A DNA stretch of 64,000 nucleotides from positions 4,154,001 to 4,218,000 of the forward strand of contig JANTQA010000060.1 in the NCBI GenBank assembly GCA_027625915.1. Direction: 5' to 3'. This DNA is from Anaeramoeba flamelloides. Its lineage: Eukaryota > Metamonada > Anaeramoebidae. The notes beneath the pieces were generated by a model that worked only from the letters and a program-made list of their open reading frames with translations, did no database searches and was not told the DNA's origin. This document shows positions 49,991-62,770 of this stretch, piece after piece (position 1 is the first letter of the stretch; the number at the start of each line of letters is the position of its first letter). Made by a program: the position numbers and the translations under genes.

Positions 49991-51040
49991 AATTGCACAG
50001 ATCATTCTATTTTTATTATTGGGATCAATTTTAGGTTGTTTAATAAATTCAACATTCAGACCGTATCCCTTATATACACCTGTTACCCATGAGTTTTGGA
50101 TTAAAATTGCTTCATTTGATTTCATTGTGTCACAGATTAACATTGAGATACACAACTCAATATTCATCCCAAACACAATCTCTTCTTGTGTACCAGAAAT
50201 ACCAAAGCCAATGTCTTTATTTGCAAATTCGACTTGGATTTGCTCATTGTTTTTTCCAATTATACCCGTTTCGATAAGATGGATCGGGATCAGTTCTAAT
50301 TCGCTTGTTAACCAACTTGGCTGTTCTTCAGGTTTGATAACATTCCTTTGGAATTTCACTTTTTCATTTTTTTTTTTATCTTCTTTTTCTTCTTTTTCAT
50401 TTTCTTTTTCTTCTTCTTTTTCTTTTTCTTCTTCTTCTTTTTCTTTTTCATTTTCTTTTTCTTTTTCTTTTTCATTGTCTTTTTCTTCTTCTTTTTCTTT
50501 TTCTTGTTTGTTTCCTTGTTTATCTTTTTCGTCAAGATCTTGATTTATTTCTAAAAAGTCCAATTTAGAACAACGATAAAAGTAATTAAATAAAGAATGG
50601 AAATAGGATATCACAGGCTTGTAGCCATTACAAGTGATCCAGGGTTCAAAAGTACACCAATACTTCATTTCTGGTTTCATCACTTGGAGTGTGCAAAAAA
50701 ACATATGACATAAAAGACAGCAGATTTGTTGCCTTGTAAAAGTAATGCTCTGTGCCTTTCCACAAACAAGTCTTTTTATTGTGTGCGTTGGGAAAAGCTT
50801 TGGCATTAATAAGGCGCACTGTTGCATAAACGGTAAGGTTTGTTGGAAAAAGAGATTCTTTTCCTCTTCATTAAGTTGCTCCTTAAAATATATACCTATA
50901 CATTTTGCTTCTTTAAAATCTCCAAGAAACTTTTCAAGCAGATTCTCCAATTGGTTACAATTCGAATATTGCTTTGTTAACCTTTTTTGAATTCTTTTCC
51001 AAAGAAACTTGTTTTTGCTGGGTAGCTCGTATTCACTCAT
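49991..51040 (-). CDS. PARG: Poly(ADP-ribose) glycohydrolase, exon 1
   Basis: PARG hydrolyses ribose-ribose bonds of poly(ADP-ribose), usually in nucleus and cytosol. The ATG at 51040 opens 350 codons. Residues 60-140 form the helical part: LPFMQQCALLMPKLFPTHTI and FTRQQICCLLCHMFFCTLQ (consensus LPKMVALALRLPD, QIACLLANAFFCTFP). A Lys-Glu insertion of about 60 residues (about 170-230) follows FHSLFNYFYRC. Then come PSWLTSELELIPIHLIETGI and VEFANKDIGFGISGTQEEIV, the PARG signature (consensus DFANRFVGGG...VQEEIRF) with both catalytic Glu kept, and SWVTGVYKGYGLNVEF. The usual GGG reads IGFG, and the loop before QEEI is about three residues shorter than in animal PARG. The exon ends at 49991 with GTAAGT, phase 0. 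With exon 2 the protein has 489 residues, near a minimal PARG. Confidence 0.92.
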
Positions 51041-52609
51041 ATTCTTTCAGAAAGCAAAAAAAAAATGTTAAAAATTTATGTTCTTTCTCAAATCTCTGAT
51101 CTTGACAAGACAATTTTCAATTACAAAAATGGAGGGAGATTTAATTCTTTGAAAATTTCTTCAAACAGTAATTTAATTTTTGAAATTAACACGTGTTGAT
51201 AGTAAAAAAATTGAAATATATGAGTTCTTCTCGATCTCAAGATAAAGGGAACAATTCAAGAATCTTTTGAGCCATATAACCTATCTTGACTCACTATTTC
51301 TTTACTTTTGATAGTACTTCATGAACTAACCCCATTCAGTGTGTTCAATATTCCCTGTTGACTTTTATAAATACTTTTTTTCCTTTTTTACTGTTGCTTT
51401 TTCAAAAAAGTGTTTCTCAGTGTTGTTTTACAACTCTTTTGATATTTTTTCCTATTTTTAATTGTTAGTTGAAATAAAAAGTTTTCTAGATTTTGAAAAT
51501 TTTTAAAAAGGAAGTATATCTTGACAATAATATTTTCATTATCAAAGTTATAAAAGAAATTTTTTTTATAAAGTTCGAATAAATATTTTTTCTTCTAATT
51601 GATTGAAAAATTGAAAGGTCCTAATATAATCAATGAAAATTGATCTATTTGAGATTTAATTTGCTCTCATTGTAAAAATTATTGAAAAAGAATTGATTTT
51701 GAAATAATTTGAGCCTGTTCTTGTCTAATTATAATCATATATAATATCGGATAATTAACTTTTCATGCAATATTAAATATTGCTGCATTGAGAAATCTTA
51801 TCTCATCCAATATAGCCAAAAAAAGATTGAAATAAATAAATAAAGTCAGTCAATTACAAGATATGATGTGAAGACGATCAACTTTAAGGAAAAAAGAAAA
51901 TAAAGTTGAATTTGTTGAGTGTTTAGTTTTTTTTTTATTTCGAAAATTAAAAAAAAAAACACCACAAGGGAAATAAGAGATTTTAATAACCGCTCTCTTA
52001 AATAATAATAAAAAGAAAAAAAAATAGTTTCTTTTTATTTTGTTATTTTTTTCTCATTATTTTCTTTGAAATTTTAATTGTAGACATTTGAAAAAAAAAA
52101 ATTTACCTTTTTTAGAAATTCTGAAGAATCCAAAGCTAGTAAGAATCAATTTAATTTTTCTATAAATTATCACGAAATTTAATTAAAGTGTGTATTATGA
52201 CATTTTTACCCCATTAAGGATGATTGGTAGTAAGTAGTTGACATATATTATTACATGATTAAAAAAAAATAATTGGTTTTAGGGCTATTCGTGTCAAAGA
52301 AAAAAAATTGTAAAATTAATACAGTCAGTTCCACTTTTAGGAAACAAATTTTAAACCAAATTTAAGCATAAAAAAATCTCAAATTAAAGCACATATTTTT
52401 TTGAATTTTTTTTTACATAAATTATTTTACTAGAATTAGAATTTATGTCCTAATTTAGATTTTTATTAACTAAATTAAATGCCAGTAAATGAATGATTAA
52501 AATAGGAAATATTTTTTTTTCAAATCATTCCCTAAAAGCATGCTATCACAAAAAGGTTTAAGTTATAAAAATTATCATTTAAAAAAACAAAAAAAGAAAA
52601 AAAAAATAT

Positions 52610-53170
52610 ATTTTATTTATGAAAGAAGCGTAAATTATACTCTAGATAGCCTTTTACTTAAATTTTATCAAAGGTAATTTAAGCACAAAATTATAGATTT
52701 CACGATTGTTAAAGGGGAATACATATCCAAATTGTTTTATCTTTAAAAATTAAAAGGAAAAAATTGAAAAGGTCAAAGGAAAAAGAAAAAAAGAAAAAGA
52801 AAAAGAAATTTAAAAAGGGTTGATAAGAAGAAATTGGAAAAAAATCCAAAAAAAAAACCAAAAACGAATGCAATCTTCAATTAAGGACTCCAAAAATCAG
52901 AGTCAAGATACTATTAGTTGATTTACTTTAATTTGATAATTTTTCATGAATTTTCACATGGAGATTGTTGTATAAGTTGTTGTAATTTCAATTTTTTTGA
53001 TCTTATTTGCTTAAAACCTTTGATCATTTTTAACCTTTGTTTTTTCGTTTTTATTTTCAAGTTAACAAAAATTTCGTGTTTCAGTGTCCCAGTATTAGCA
53101 ATTAAAACATTGATCTTTTTCCTTTATCACTCTTCTTCCCAATGTAAAGAAGATTCAGTCAGGGAAAAAA
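52610..53170 (+). repeat. Dispersed repeat H, copy 2
   Basis: GAAAGAAGCGTAAATTATAC, TTTAATTTGATAATTTTTCAT, GTTTCAGTGTCCCAGTATTA and TTGATCTTTTTCCTTTAT align with 42350-42895. The 85-codon frame within it is not conserved between copies. Confidence 0.7.
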
Positions 53171-53410
53171 TGTAAAAAATCAATATATAAGCCAAATTTA
53201 AAAAGAAGGGGCAAACTTTTTGTTAATTATTTTTTTCTTTTTTTATTGATCTTTCAAAAAATAAAATAATTACACTATATTTTTATTTATTAATCATATA
53301 TTGGTTATTATCTCTAAACACTTTAGTAAAATTCAGTATTATTTAAAAAAAAAAAAATAATTGTCAAATTTTTTTCTGATGGAAAATCTTCCCCTATTTT
53401 TGAAATTTGG

Positions 53411-53412
<2 letters not shown>

Positions 53413-53449
<37 letters not shown>
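53413..53449. repeat. (TA)n microsatellite
   Basis: About 18 TA units, directly after CTTCCCCTATTTTTGAAATT, which resembles the Tc1-like ends at 46866 and 47676. The TA tract may have grown from a TA target site. Confidence 0.8.
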
Positions 53450-53452
<3 letters not shown>

Positions 53453-55002
53453 GATAGTGATTTTTTTGAAAGTTCTTCTCAGTTGTTTTGTTTTATTTTT
53501 GAGAAGTTTCTTGATTAATTATATAAAAAAAATGAATTAAATCTTCATAATTTAATAATAATCTGATGTTCTGTTTTTGAATTAAGGTTATTAAATAACC
53601 AAACATGATTTTGTTCTCTCAATATTTAACAATTGAGATCTTATTTATCCAAAAAATTAGAATATAAAATGTGAAAAAAACATAAAATTTACTTTTATGT
53701 TATTAAGTTATCCCATTTTTATGGAGAAGAAATTATTTTTCAATTGTTTTTCCATAGTTTTTTATTAAAATATAGAAACTTTTTTTCAAAACTAGATATA
53801 AAAACAATTTTTATATAAATATAAAATAAAGTTCTGTGTAATTTTTTCATAAAAAATAGGATATTAAAAAAAATTATTATAGTCCAGTACAAATGTTTTA
53901 AATGGATTCTTCATATATACCATAGTTTACATTATTTCACTTTGGTTAAGACACTTACGACCCTTATCAAGATATAAAAAAAAATTTATATTATTATTTT
54001 GTTTTCCGTTTTAAAATGACACTAATCATACCCGTAGAAATATAGCTAAGAAGATATAAAAAAATTTATTTTTACATTTAATCCAATTATTAGTATTTAT
54101 ATTCTAATAATTTTATAAAATTGATTGACATCCTTATAAATCAATATAAATCTTAAATACTTCTATGTGGTAATGTGGAAAGCGGTTATTTATAATAGAC
54201 AAAAAAAAAAAAAAAAAAAAAAGCTCTTTTTTTAAAAAACCATTCTTTTAGAATATGGATAAAGGATTTTAAGATCTTGGGCCAAAATCAAATGAAAGCA
54301 TTTGTAGCTTATCTGAAGAATTATTTTAGAATGGACATCCTTAAGAGAGCCATTTTAAAAAAAAGAGTGCTGTTTAAAACATTTTACAAGTTTATTATTT
54401 CCTGGAAAAGAAAACATAACCTACCAATCTAAGGTAGATATTGGAGTGGGAAGAAAACATTTTTTATATAAAAAAAACACTTTTTTATAATTAAGGACTA
54501 TCTAAAATAAAGCATCTAAAATTGAAAGATAATAAAAGTTTCGTTGTGTAATATCCTTTATCTCTACTGATTTAAAGAAGATAATTCAATAAATGTTTGA
54601 CCATAGGCATCTTAAAATGTTTTATTTTTGTATCTTTGATAGAACTTATATTATGTTTTCTATTTTAAAAAAGCGAAGAATTAATCTTTAAATGTAAGGT
54701 GAATATTTAAGTAGGGAAGAAACGAAAAATTCAACACTTTATTATTCTTGAAAACTTTATAAAAATTGGAATTCAGACATACTAAAGGTAAAAAAGTCCT
54801 TACTTTTTTAAAATAGTTCTACAATACCTTAAACAGTATTTCATCTTTAAATGTGAAAATTTTCAAGTTCTAATATAAAACTAAGAAAGTATCAGAAAAA
54901 ATCAGTAATACTATCTTATTTTCGATTGAATTTTGCTCAGAAAATATCGAAAACAAGATCATTTTTTCAATTTTAGTTACAAACCACAACACTTTTCTTA
55001 TT

Positions 55003-55597
55003 ATGGAAATTTATGCATCAAAAAAAGTAATTGAATCTATTTATAGAGTTCAAGAAACAGTCAAAACACTTGAGGCAAAATATAGACACGCGTCAAATGT
55101 ATTATATTATAAAAAAGACGATCACAAAAGAGCTTCTCTTGCTCTTCAAACATTAAAAAAACTTGATGAAAATGACATTACATACCGATCATTTGGGATG
55201 ATGTAAATACTTTTTTCTCTTTTTTTCTCTCTCTTTTTCTTCTCCAAAAAAATGAAAAAGAAAGGAGATCTTATGTTTGTGTTTTTATAAAAAAAAAAAA
55301 AAAAGCAGAATATTCAGTATCAATTTTTTCTTTCTCTTTTTTTCTTTTTTGATTTTTCCTTCTTTTTTTGATCTATAACACAAAACAATAATTCTTTGAC
55401 TACCTTTCATCAAAAATTAAAGGTTTATTCAAGTTCCAGCCCCAAAACTTTTAGAATACAAGCAAGGTGTTGTTGATAATTTTGAAAAAGAAATCAAACA
55501 CTTAGAAAAGGAAATTGATACCATTGGAAAACAAATAATTCAAAACCAAGACAAACTTGTCAAACTTGTTGAAGGTGCAAAAAAAAAAAAAAAATAG
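55003..55597 (+). CDS. PFDN1: Prefoldin subunit 1-like (beta-type prefoldin), two exons
   Basis: Prefoldin is the six-subunit cytosolic chaperone that hands unfolded actin and tubulin to the CCT chaperonin. Exon 1 is 55003-55202 and exon 2 is 55423-55597. The 220-nt intron has a GTAAAT donor at 55203 and an AG at 55421-55422; the split codon AT|G restores ATG and the joined sequence reads ITYRSFGMMFIQVPAPKLLE. The product has 124 residues, close to the roughly 122 of human PFDN1. It has the beta-prefoldin layout: an N-terminal helix (about 1-50), a short central beta hairpin (YRSFGMMFIQVP, where PFDN1 has YEGVGRMFI) and a C-terminal coiled coil with KHLEKEIDTIGKQI. It ends in five Lys codons from an A15 run. 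Prefoldin subunit 6 is the main alternative, but the G-MFI hairpin fits subunit 1 better. Confidence 0.82.
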
Positions 55598-56594
55598 GCC
55601 ACAATAACAAGATCATTTGAATTAATAACATAACAAAACACGCAAACACGAAATATTTTAACAAAAAAACAAAAAACATCTCTTTTTTTTACATTAAATT
55701 CAAAAAAAAAAAAAATACCAACAAATAACTCAAGATTGATTATAATTATTTTTCTTTTTTTTTTTTTCTTGAATTTGATCCTTTTTGTTGTAAAGATCTT
55801 TCAAATAAAAAGTTTCCTTTATCATTTAATTTTACATAAAGTTGGGTAAAATCTGTTTTTTACAATTTTATTTTCCTTTTTTATTTAAAGCCATTTGAAA
55901 AAAGTAAATACACGAAGCTTTACAGGTACACTAGCCATAATAAAAAAGTTTGTAATATGAACAAGAATGCTATTATAAACATTTTCAAAACCTCTGATGT
56001 TTTCAGACCTTTTCAAACGACACTATTTTCGCAAACCCTTTTTTGACTTTCTTTGATCTCTTCTGAATTTTCCAAATAACACTTAGTCATATTCTATTTA
56101 TGCAAATTAATTATGGCATACAACAAAATTTAAAAAGTTTAAGAATACATTCTCTCAAAATTTCATTTGTATTTTTTTCCGATATCGCTATGTTCAAGTC
56201 ATTTTTATACTTTTTTTCAAAAACACAACACTAACATTAAAAAATTAAATTGAAAAAAAAAAAAAGCTAGACAAAACAACAACTTCAATTATCATTTCAT
56301 CCTTGTGAATAATAAAGTTTACTCACAATATAATCAAAATTAAAGAACTTCGATTTCATGAGGTTATTGTATTTATTGTTGTTAGTATAGCCACCCTTTT
56401 TAAAAAGTCTCTGGTCTCCAAAAAAGGTGTCTATTTTGGGGTAAAAAAATTTCAAATAAACTGAAGGATGAATTTTAGTTTAATTCAACGTGGAGATATT
56501 TACTTTGATAGACAAGAACCAATAGTTTTGAAAATGTTATAATTATCTAATAAAACTGAAACAGTGAAAAAAAATTCCTTGTGATAATTATTGA

Positions 56595-57090
56595 AAGTAT
56601 CTGTCAAGTGCCTAAATTTACCTGAATTCAAAAGAAATTAAAAGAAAAATCATAAATTTTGCTAAATTCTTTTAAATTCTGTAAAACCTAAGGGCGTTTT
56701 TGTTTAGATTTTCTGTTTTATTTGTTAAGTGTTCTAGTTTTTTTTACTTTTAGAAAATAAACCGAAAATTTATTTTAGCTTTATTTCTTTATTCTTTTAA
56801 AATCAGGAAAACTTAACGAAAGTGTCCGTCAAGCGCCGTTAAGTGTCTAGCTTTTCTTGAGGTTTTCTGTTTTATCAGTGAAATCTATCGATTTTCCTAA
56901 TAAACATAAAACTCAAGAAAATCTAACAACAGTTTGCCAGAATTCAAAAGAAATTAAAAGAAATTTCTAAAATTTTCTTTTTATTTCTCAAATTAAAAAA
57001 AGCTAACGGCGATTTTTGTTTACTTTTTGGAATAAACTGAAAATTTCAGAAATTTTCAGTTTGTTTCAAAAATTAAAACAAAAATAACCT
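56595..57090. repeat. Dispersed repeat E, copy 2
   Basis: Contains CTGTCAAGTGCC, TTTGTTAAGTGTTCTAG, AATAAACCGAAAATT, GAAATCTATCGATTTTC and CTCAAGAAAATCTAAC, as in 18526-19075, but without the long near-perfect hairpin. Confidence 0.6.
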
Positions 57091-57859
57091 AAAAATCAAA
57101 AAAAAAAAAAATATTTTTTCCAATTTAAATCAATAAATAATTCTTTAATGGTCAAAATAAGTGATTACCAATTTGAAAGATATTTATTTAAATTTGAAAT
57201 TCTTTTAAAATATATGATTATATCCTCTTAACTCTGAAAAAAAAAAAATATAAAACTTTTTCTTACTCTTAAATTTGAAAAAAATCTTAACAGAAAATGG
57301 GATTTTCTAACTTTAATTCTTAAAATATCTCTAAAAATAATTTTTAATCCAAAATCTTTTATTAATCAATAGTGTTTATAATAAGTGCGATAATTAAAAA
57401 GTAAACAATTAGTAAATGTTTAATTTTTTTTTGAAAATTTTTTTTTCCTGATCGCAAAGTTTTATTATTGTTATTTACTTAGGATATCAATTAAAAATTA
57501 TTTCAATTTAGGATTTTTTTTTTTTTTCCAAATCTAAAGATCCAAAACCAAAATAATATTATTCTAAGACTTAAATAATTCATATTTAGAACGTACAAAA
57601 GTAACTATTTTTATAATTTTGTTAATTTCCAAGATTAACTCAATAATAATAAACATAAAAACCAAAAGATTGGATAGTTTTGTTTCCTTTTAAATTTCTA
57701 GTAGTATTTCAAAATATTTCCAAGAATTGGTGAATAATTTGACAAAAGAATCTATTTGATTATTTATATTTTTAAAAAATCAGAGTTTTTTGCAACTAAA
57801 ATAGATTTCCCCAAAAATTTAAGAACGATATTCTGCAACTTTGAAAGTCATAGATCGAT

Positions 57860-58083
57860 AATCAAACATTGTTATTTGTAGTAAAATTCAGATCATTTTT
57901 GAAAACTTTTGGGGTTTTTTATTAAAAAGATGATCATTTTTAATTAATAAGATCAAAAGATATTACTAATTTATTAATTAATTTGTTTGCAACATTTGAA
58001 CAATGCTGCACTAATGTTATTTGTACCCAATAATAATATACTTATATATTCGACTCCCCCATGGTAAACTTTAATCCCTTAGC
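57860..58083. repeat. Partial relative of TTAA element F
   Basis: The order GATCATT...AAT, GTGC/CTGCACTAATG, CCATGGTA and TTTAATCCCTTA resembles 22690-22855. The end is degenerate (AATCCCTTAGCC), so this is an old fragment. Confidence 0.4.
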
Positions 58084-59113
58084 CATCTTAAATCAAAGAA
58101 AATGGGACACCTTTTATACCCAATAGAATGGAAAAAAAAATACTAATCAAACTTCTTCAATAGTACCAAACTCCAGTTCTTCCAAATATATTCAATTCAG
58201 AAATATAATTTTGATAAATTTGTCAAGAAAATTTTTAACAATATTTATCTCTAAACATATTTTTCAATTAAATACGTAAAATATTTCAAGAAATAAAAAA
58301 AAATAACAAATTTAGTTACTTTTTTTGGGTTGGAAATATTTTTTTTTCACAAATGAGGTTACTAGAATCCTAACTTTGTGATTATATTTTGAATTTTATT
58401 TTACTTAAAGGTTTCGAATTCAAGAATTTTAATAAATAATTGTAAATCAAGTAAAATGATCAATTTTTTATGATATTCAAGAGATTCTATATTGAATTTA
58501 TTTTTTTTTTTTGTATCAAATAATCATTATTAAATCTTCAATATTATTTGTTTTAATAAACTCTCAGAAATTGCAAAAAGTAATATTTCAACAAAATAAA
58601 AAGGATTTACAAATTTTACATTATTTTTCAAAGAAAAAATCAAAAAAAAGGATTAGATCTTTTTTACTGGAAATTTAATTCATTGGAAAAATATAATCTT
58701 TTAAAAATGATAAATTTGTTTTATAAAGTTGATAAAAGAATTTGTATCGAAAGTTAATATCATTTTTATGTGAAAAAGTACTCTATTACATTTGAGGATT
58801 AAAAAATAAAGTAGGATTAATAGTCACTTCACTTTAAACCCTTTTAGTAAGCTTTGTTCTCACTTAATTATGAAGAAGAATTGATTTTTAATATTCTCTA
58901 CATGAACCCAAAAATAAATTTTTGAAATATTGAACTTTAAAAAAAGAAAATTTTCTAAATTTATTAGATACAAGAAACAATCTTCAAAAACATTTTTTTA
59001 TGGTTAAATACTTATTGTTTCTTTTTGACCTAATAAAGAACAGCTTTTTTGAATTTCAAAATAGCTGTGTTTCACGAATAAACTTTTAAAAGTTTATATA
59101 TAAAGATCCTTAA

Positions 59114-59644
59114 GGAATTCATTTTCAGGTGAAAATGTGAAATAATATATAAAACACACTTAGAAAAGTTTTGTAATCTCAATAATATTTACACACTAAG
59201 AAATTATTTCTAGAAAAAAAAAGTGAAATTATTTTAATTGTTACCAATTTTCACAATTTTTACCTTGTTTGATCAAGCCAAAATTTGATTTTAATATTAT
59301 AGAATTTCCCTTTCAACTTTCTGAACTCACAAAAATTTCCTCTAGCGCTGTTCTGTATATTTTTTACATTTGCTTTTACAAGTTTGGAATGTTCTCAAAT
59401 TTGAAATACTCTTGAAAATCCCCAAAAAACTGTTTTTTTTTGCAATTATTTTTTTTGTTATTTTTAATTTCCTTTTCATTGAAAAACAAAGAAAAAAAGT
59501 CTCTGTGAAAAGGTTAAGATGACAAAAAATGTTTTTTTTTTTAATTGTTTTTCCAATTTCTTTGTGGTTAAATTTTTTTGTGAGAAGCGAAAGTGAACTA
59601 AGACAAGAAATTATAACACCCTCTTAAGGGTGGGAGCGTAGTCC
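59114..59644. mobile_element. TTAA-flanked non-autonomous element (type A), copy 2
   Basis: Aligned over its length with 26968-27470. Left flank TTAA (59110-59113); the right flank reads TCAA (59645-59648), one change from TTAA. Right end GGGAGCGTAGTCC. No coding capacity. Confidence 0.68.
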
Positions 59645-60192
59645 TCAACTTTCTAAAGTTGTATCAGAACCAGAATTATAGAATTAAAAAAATATTATTT
59701 CAAGACTTTTTTCGGAACTTTGAGACGGACAGAAATAATGATATCAGTTTTTGATATTCTATCATATTTTTTCAAATTTTAAATACTTGATATAAACTTT
59801 TAAAGTCCAAAAAAGGGTAAAAAAATACAATTAACAATAAATAATCATTCGGAAATTTATTCAAAATTTTTGAAAGTTTTCTCCAAATTCACACACTTTG
59901 TTAAACTTTTAGTAAACCTGAAACTCTTTTTTTTAAAATCCAAAAAGTGGAAAGTTGTTCAAATTGAAGTTTGTAATAGTTTTTGAATTGTAAAAACTTT
60001 TAAAATTGAAAGTTACTGTATTTTCAATCATTTCTAAATTTGGAACAATTTCATAAAACACAACGTGTTATGATTTACAAAAAGTAACCTCAATTTTGGT
60101 GCTATTATGGGAATGCGAATATCATTTTTCTCAACATTTTTTCCAGTTTCTTTTTTGATTTTTTTCCTTTTAAAAAAATTGTTTTTTCCAAA

Positions 60193-62002
60193 ATGGATAA
60201 TTTAGAAATTGGAAGACAATTGATTGTTGACGGACAAAAAGCAACCGTCCGTTTTATAGGAACTACCAATTTTGCAGAGGGAAATTGGGTTGGACTAGAA
60301 TTAACAAAACCAAGTAAATTTCACTTCAATAAAAAAGAATTTTTTTTTAATTATTTTTTTTTCTTTTTATCAAAAAAACATAAACAAAAACCAAAAACAA
60401 AAAAAACAAAAACAAAAAAAACAAAAACAAAAAAATAAAAAAAAAACTTTCATTCCATTAATAGAAGGAAACAATAATGGAACAATTGGAGGCGTAGAGT
60501 ATTTTAGGTGCCAACCAAACTCTGGTTTATTTATCCGTTCAGAATATTTAAAATTAAACAAATCCAAATCCAAAACAAATCCAAAAACAAAAACAAAAAC
60601 AAATTCACTAAATGTCCGTGGTTCTTTAAAAAACATGGGGGACTTTTCAGATCTATCACTTCAAAGGACCATCTATTTGCATAGCAAATCGCTAGACTTT
60701 TTAGTTGAAGATCAAAAACAATTAACGAAAGAAATTGAAAGTCTAGAAACCAAATTAAAAGAAAATGGGATCGACAATTCCGTTTTGAAAGAAATTGAGG
60801 AAGAACAGCAACTCGAAAAAATTATTCAACAATTGGAATTAGTCAACAACGAAATCCAACATAACGATCAACAAATTGAGTACTTTGAAAGTGGCTTGGA
60901 AAAAATTCAGAAAGACACAAAAAAGGATACCTTACAACCAAAAATTGATCAAGTCAATAAAGTAAATAAGAAATTAGAAAAATCAGAACAAAGCTTGTCG
61001 AACGAAAAACAGAAAATGAAATTACTAAAAGAAAGAAATGACTCCTTACAAATTGATTTAAAATTCGCCAAATCTACAGGCGAAAGGCAAATTCGTAAGA
61101 AATTTTTCCTTTTTTTATTCTTAATTTTTAATTTAGGGGCATTTGCGAAAGAAAAAAGAATAAGAATAACGATTACAGAACAAAGATAAAGAATCAAGAA
61201 TAAAGGCTACAGGAAAATAATAAAGAATAACAAATAAAGAAAAAAGAAAAAAGAATAAAGAAAAAAGAAAAAAGAGTAAATAATAATAATATTCAAGAAA
61301 CAAAGAAACAAAAACAAAAATAAAAAAACAAGAAAATATTAAGACAAAAAAACAAAAAAAAAGAAACAACAAAATATTAATCCAAACAAATACCATTTCT
61401 CTAAATTCACTCAGCTCAATTCATTTTTCTCTTTCATAACCAACTGAACAAATTCTTACGTTTCATTAACACTAATTTTTTTTTTTCTTCAAATCTTGTT
61501 CTTTTTTAATTATTAATCAACAAAGAAAAATTAAATCAAAAAATAGCCAAAAGAGAAAAACTAATAACTTATTTGGAACTACAAAGAAAGAACTTGATCA
61601 AGCAATTATCGTCTCCATCAACAATTGTAACAAATAGCGAGAATTTAAAAAAAGAAATCAAATTTTTAGAAAAGGAATTAGAAGAGACTAAAAAAGAATT
61701 GGCATTTACAGAAGAAAAAACGGAGCAAACCAAACCATTGTTACCACTCGTAGCGTTCTCAAAAGATAAACCAGAATGGATACCTATTTTATTGAGAAGA
61801 AACCCAAAAATTTTACATATGAGAGAAAGGTTAAAGGTATTTACCAAAAAATTATCTTTTTCCAGATTTTACCAAACTTCCAAATCAGAAAAGTCTGAAT
61901 TAATTAATTCAAATTTTGTGCTGTCTTTAATAATACAACATTATGCAAAAGAAGGGAAAAAATCCTTAGTTGATTTTTTAAAAAAAAAATTTTCAATTAC
62001 AA
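60193..62002 (+). CDS. CAP-Gly / coiled-coil microtubule-binding protein, first three exons (3' end not found)
   Basis: Exons are 60193-60313, 60465-61094 and 61526-62002; introns of 151 and 431 nt join in phase (GTAAAT...TAG and GTAAGA...AAG), and a further donor (AAGTAAAT) follows at 62003. This gives 409 residues so far. Residues 1-70 are a CAP-Gly domain: LEIGRQLIVDGQKATVRFIG, FAEGNWVGLELTKP, then across the first junction KGNNNGTIGGVEYFRC and NSGLFIRSEYLK. The canonical GKNDG, which contacts the EEY/F tail of tubulin or EB proteins, reads GNNNG here. A short Lys/Thr/Ser linker is followed by long coiled coils (about 115-290) rich in Glu, Lys and Gln. An N-terminal CAP-Gly before a long coiled coil suits dynactin p150 or CLIP-type plus-end proteins; which one cannot be decided without the C-terminus. 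No later exon was found before the window ends. Confidence 0.82.
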
Positions 62003-62564
62003 GTAAATATTTTCTTTTTCTTTTTCTTATCCTTTTCCGTATTTCTTGTGGTTAATTTTTATCAAGCCAACATACCCCCCCTCCTAAAACTTAACAAAAA
62101 ATAATTTAATACTTTTCCATCAAAAGAGATAAAATCATAAAAAACTCAAAAATTTTGGTTGAAAGAAATAATTTTAAAACTTTTTTTGTTTAAAATTTCA
62201 ACATTTAAACAATTCAAAACATATATTTTAATTCATTTACGAAAAAAAAAAGAATTAAAATAACATTTTAAAAATGACACTAAAAAAATAATTAAAAATG
62301 ATGTTAATAAATTTCATATATTTGCTGATTTAATACATCAGTTATTGCTTATCTGATACCTTTCCATTAGAAAAAATTTTCAAGATATTGCCATATCTCT
62401 TTCGGGATGGGGAAATATGAATCAAACTAAAACTAAACCCAACACCCATTAACTAATAGAATATACTGAATGGTATCCTAAATTCACAGTGTTTAAGGGT
62501 CGAGTCATTAAGGTGAAAAATAATTTTATGAAAAAGTAAAATTAAAATTTTTGAAATTTTTATG

Positions 62565-62770
62565 GGTGCCTAATAACAATCAAAAACTAACCAACATGTG
62601 AAGTACAATCAATCTCCAAAAATCAACAATCAAAAAAGAAGACAACTTTAGAAAAAAGCGCCAAAGAGCGAAACTCAATTTTCAATTAGAATGGTTGTGT
62701 TAGATAATTTTGAAAACAACTGTGTTGTTTTTCCAAGTGTTGATCTTTGGCACTTTTTGAGATCTAAACC
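62565..62770 (-). repeat. Dispersed repeat B, copy 2
   Basis: Inverted relative to 37655-37850; shares TCAAAAACTAACCAACATGT, TCTCCAAAAATCAACAATCA, GCGCCAAAGAGCG and TTGATCTTTGGCACTTTTTG. Confidence 0.72.

Larger units (their letters stand above)
51041..55002. other. Shared upstream gap between PARG (-) and the prefoldin gene (+)
   Basis: Divergent promoters must lie here but no motif is recognisable. It holds repeat H copy 2 (52610-53170), a (TA)n tract at 53413-53449 and an A-run near 54201. No gene is seen. Confidence 0.55.
55598..60192. other. Gap between the prefoldin and CAP-Gly genes
   Basis: It contains repeat E copy 2 (56595-57090), sequence resembling the right half of the type F element (57860-58083) and type A element copy 2 (59114-59644). 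No gene is seen. Confidence 0.6.

Noticed and set aside
50019-50554. Ser/Phe-rich frames opposite PARG
   Set aside because: They are the complement of the Lys-Glu insertion and catalytic region of PARG.
52918-53175. 85-codon frame in repeat H
   Set aside because: The other copy of the repeat (42350-42895) does not keep the frame.
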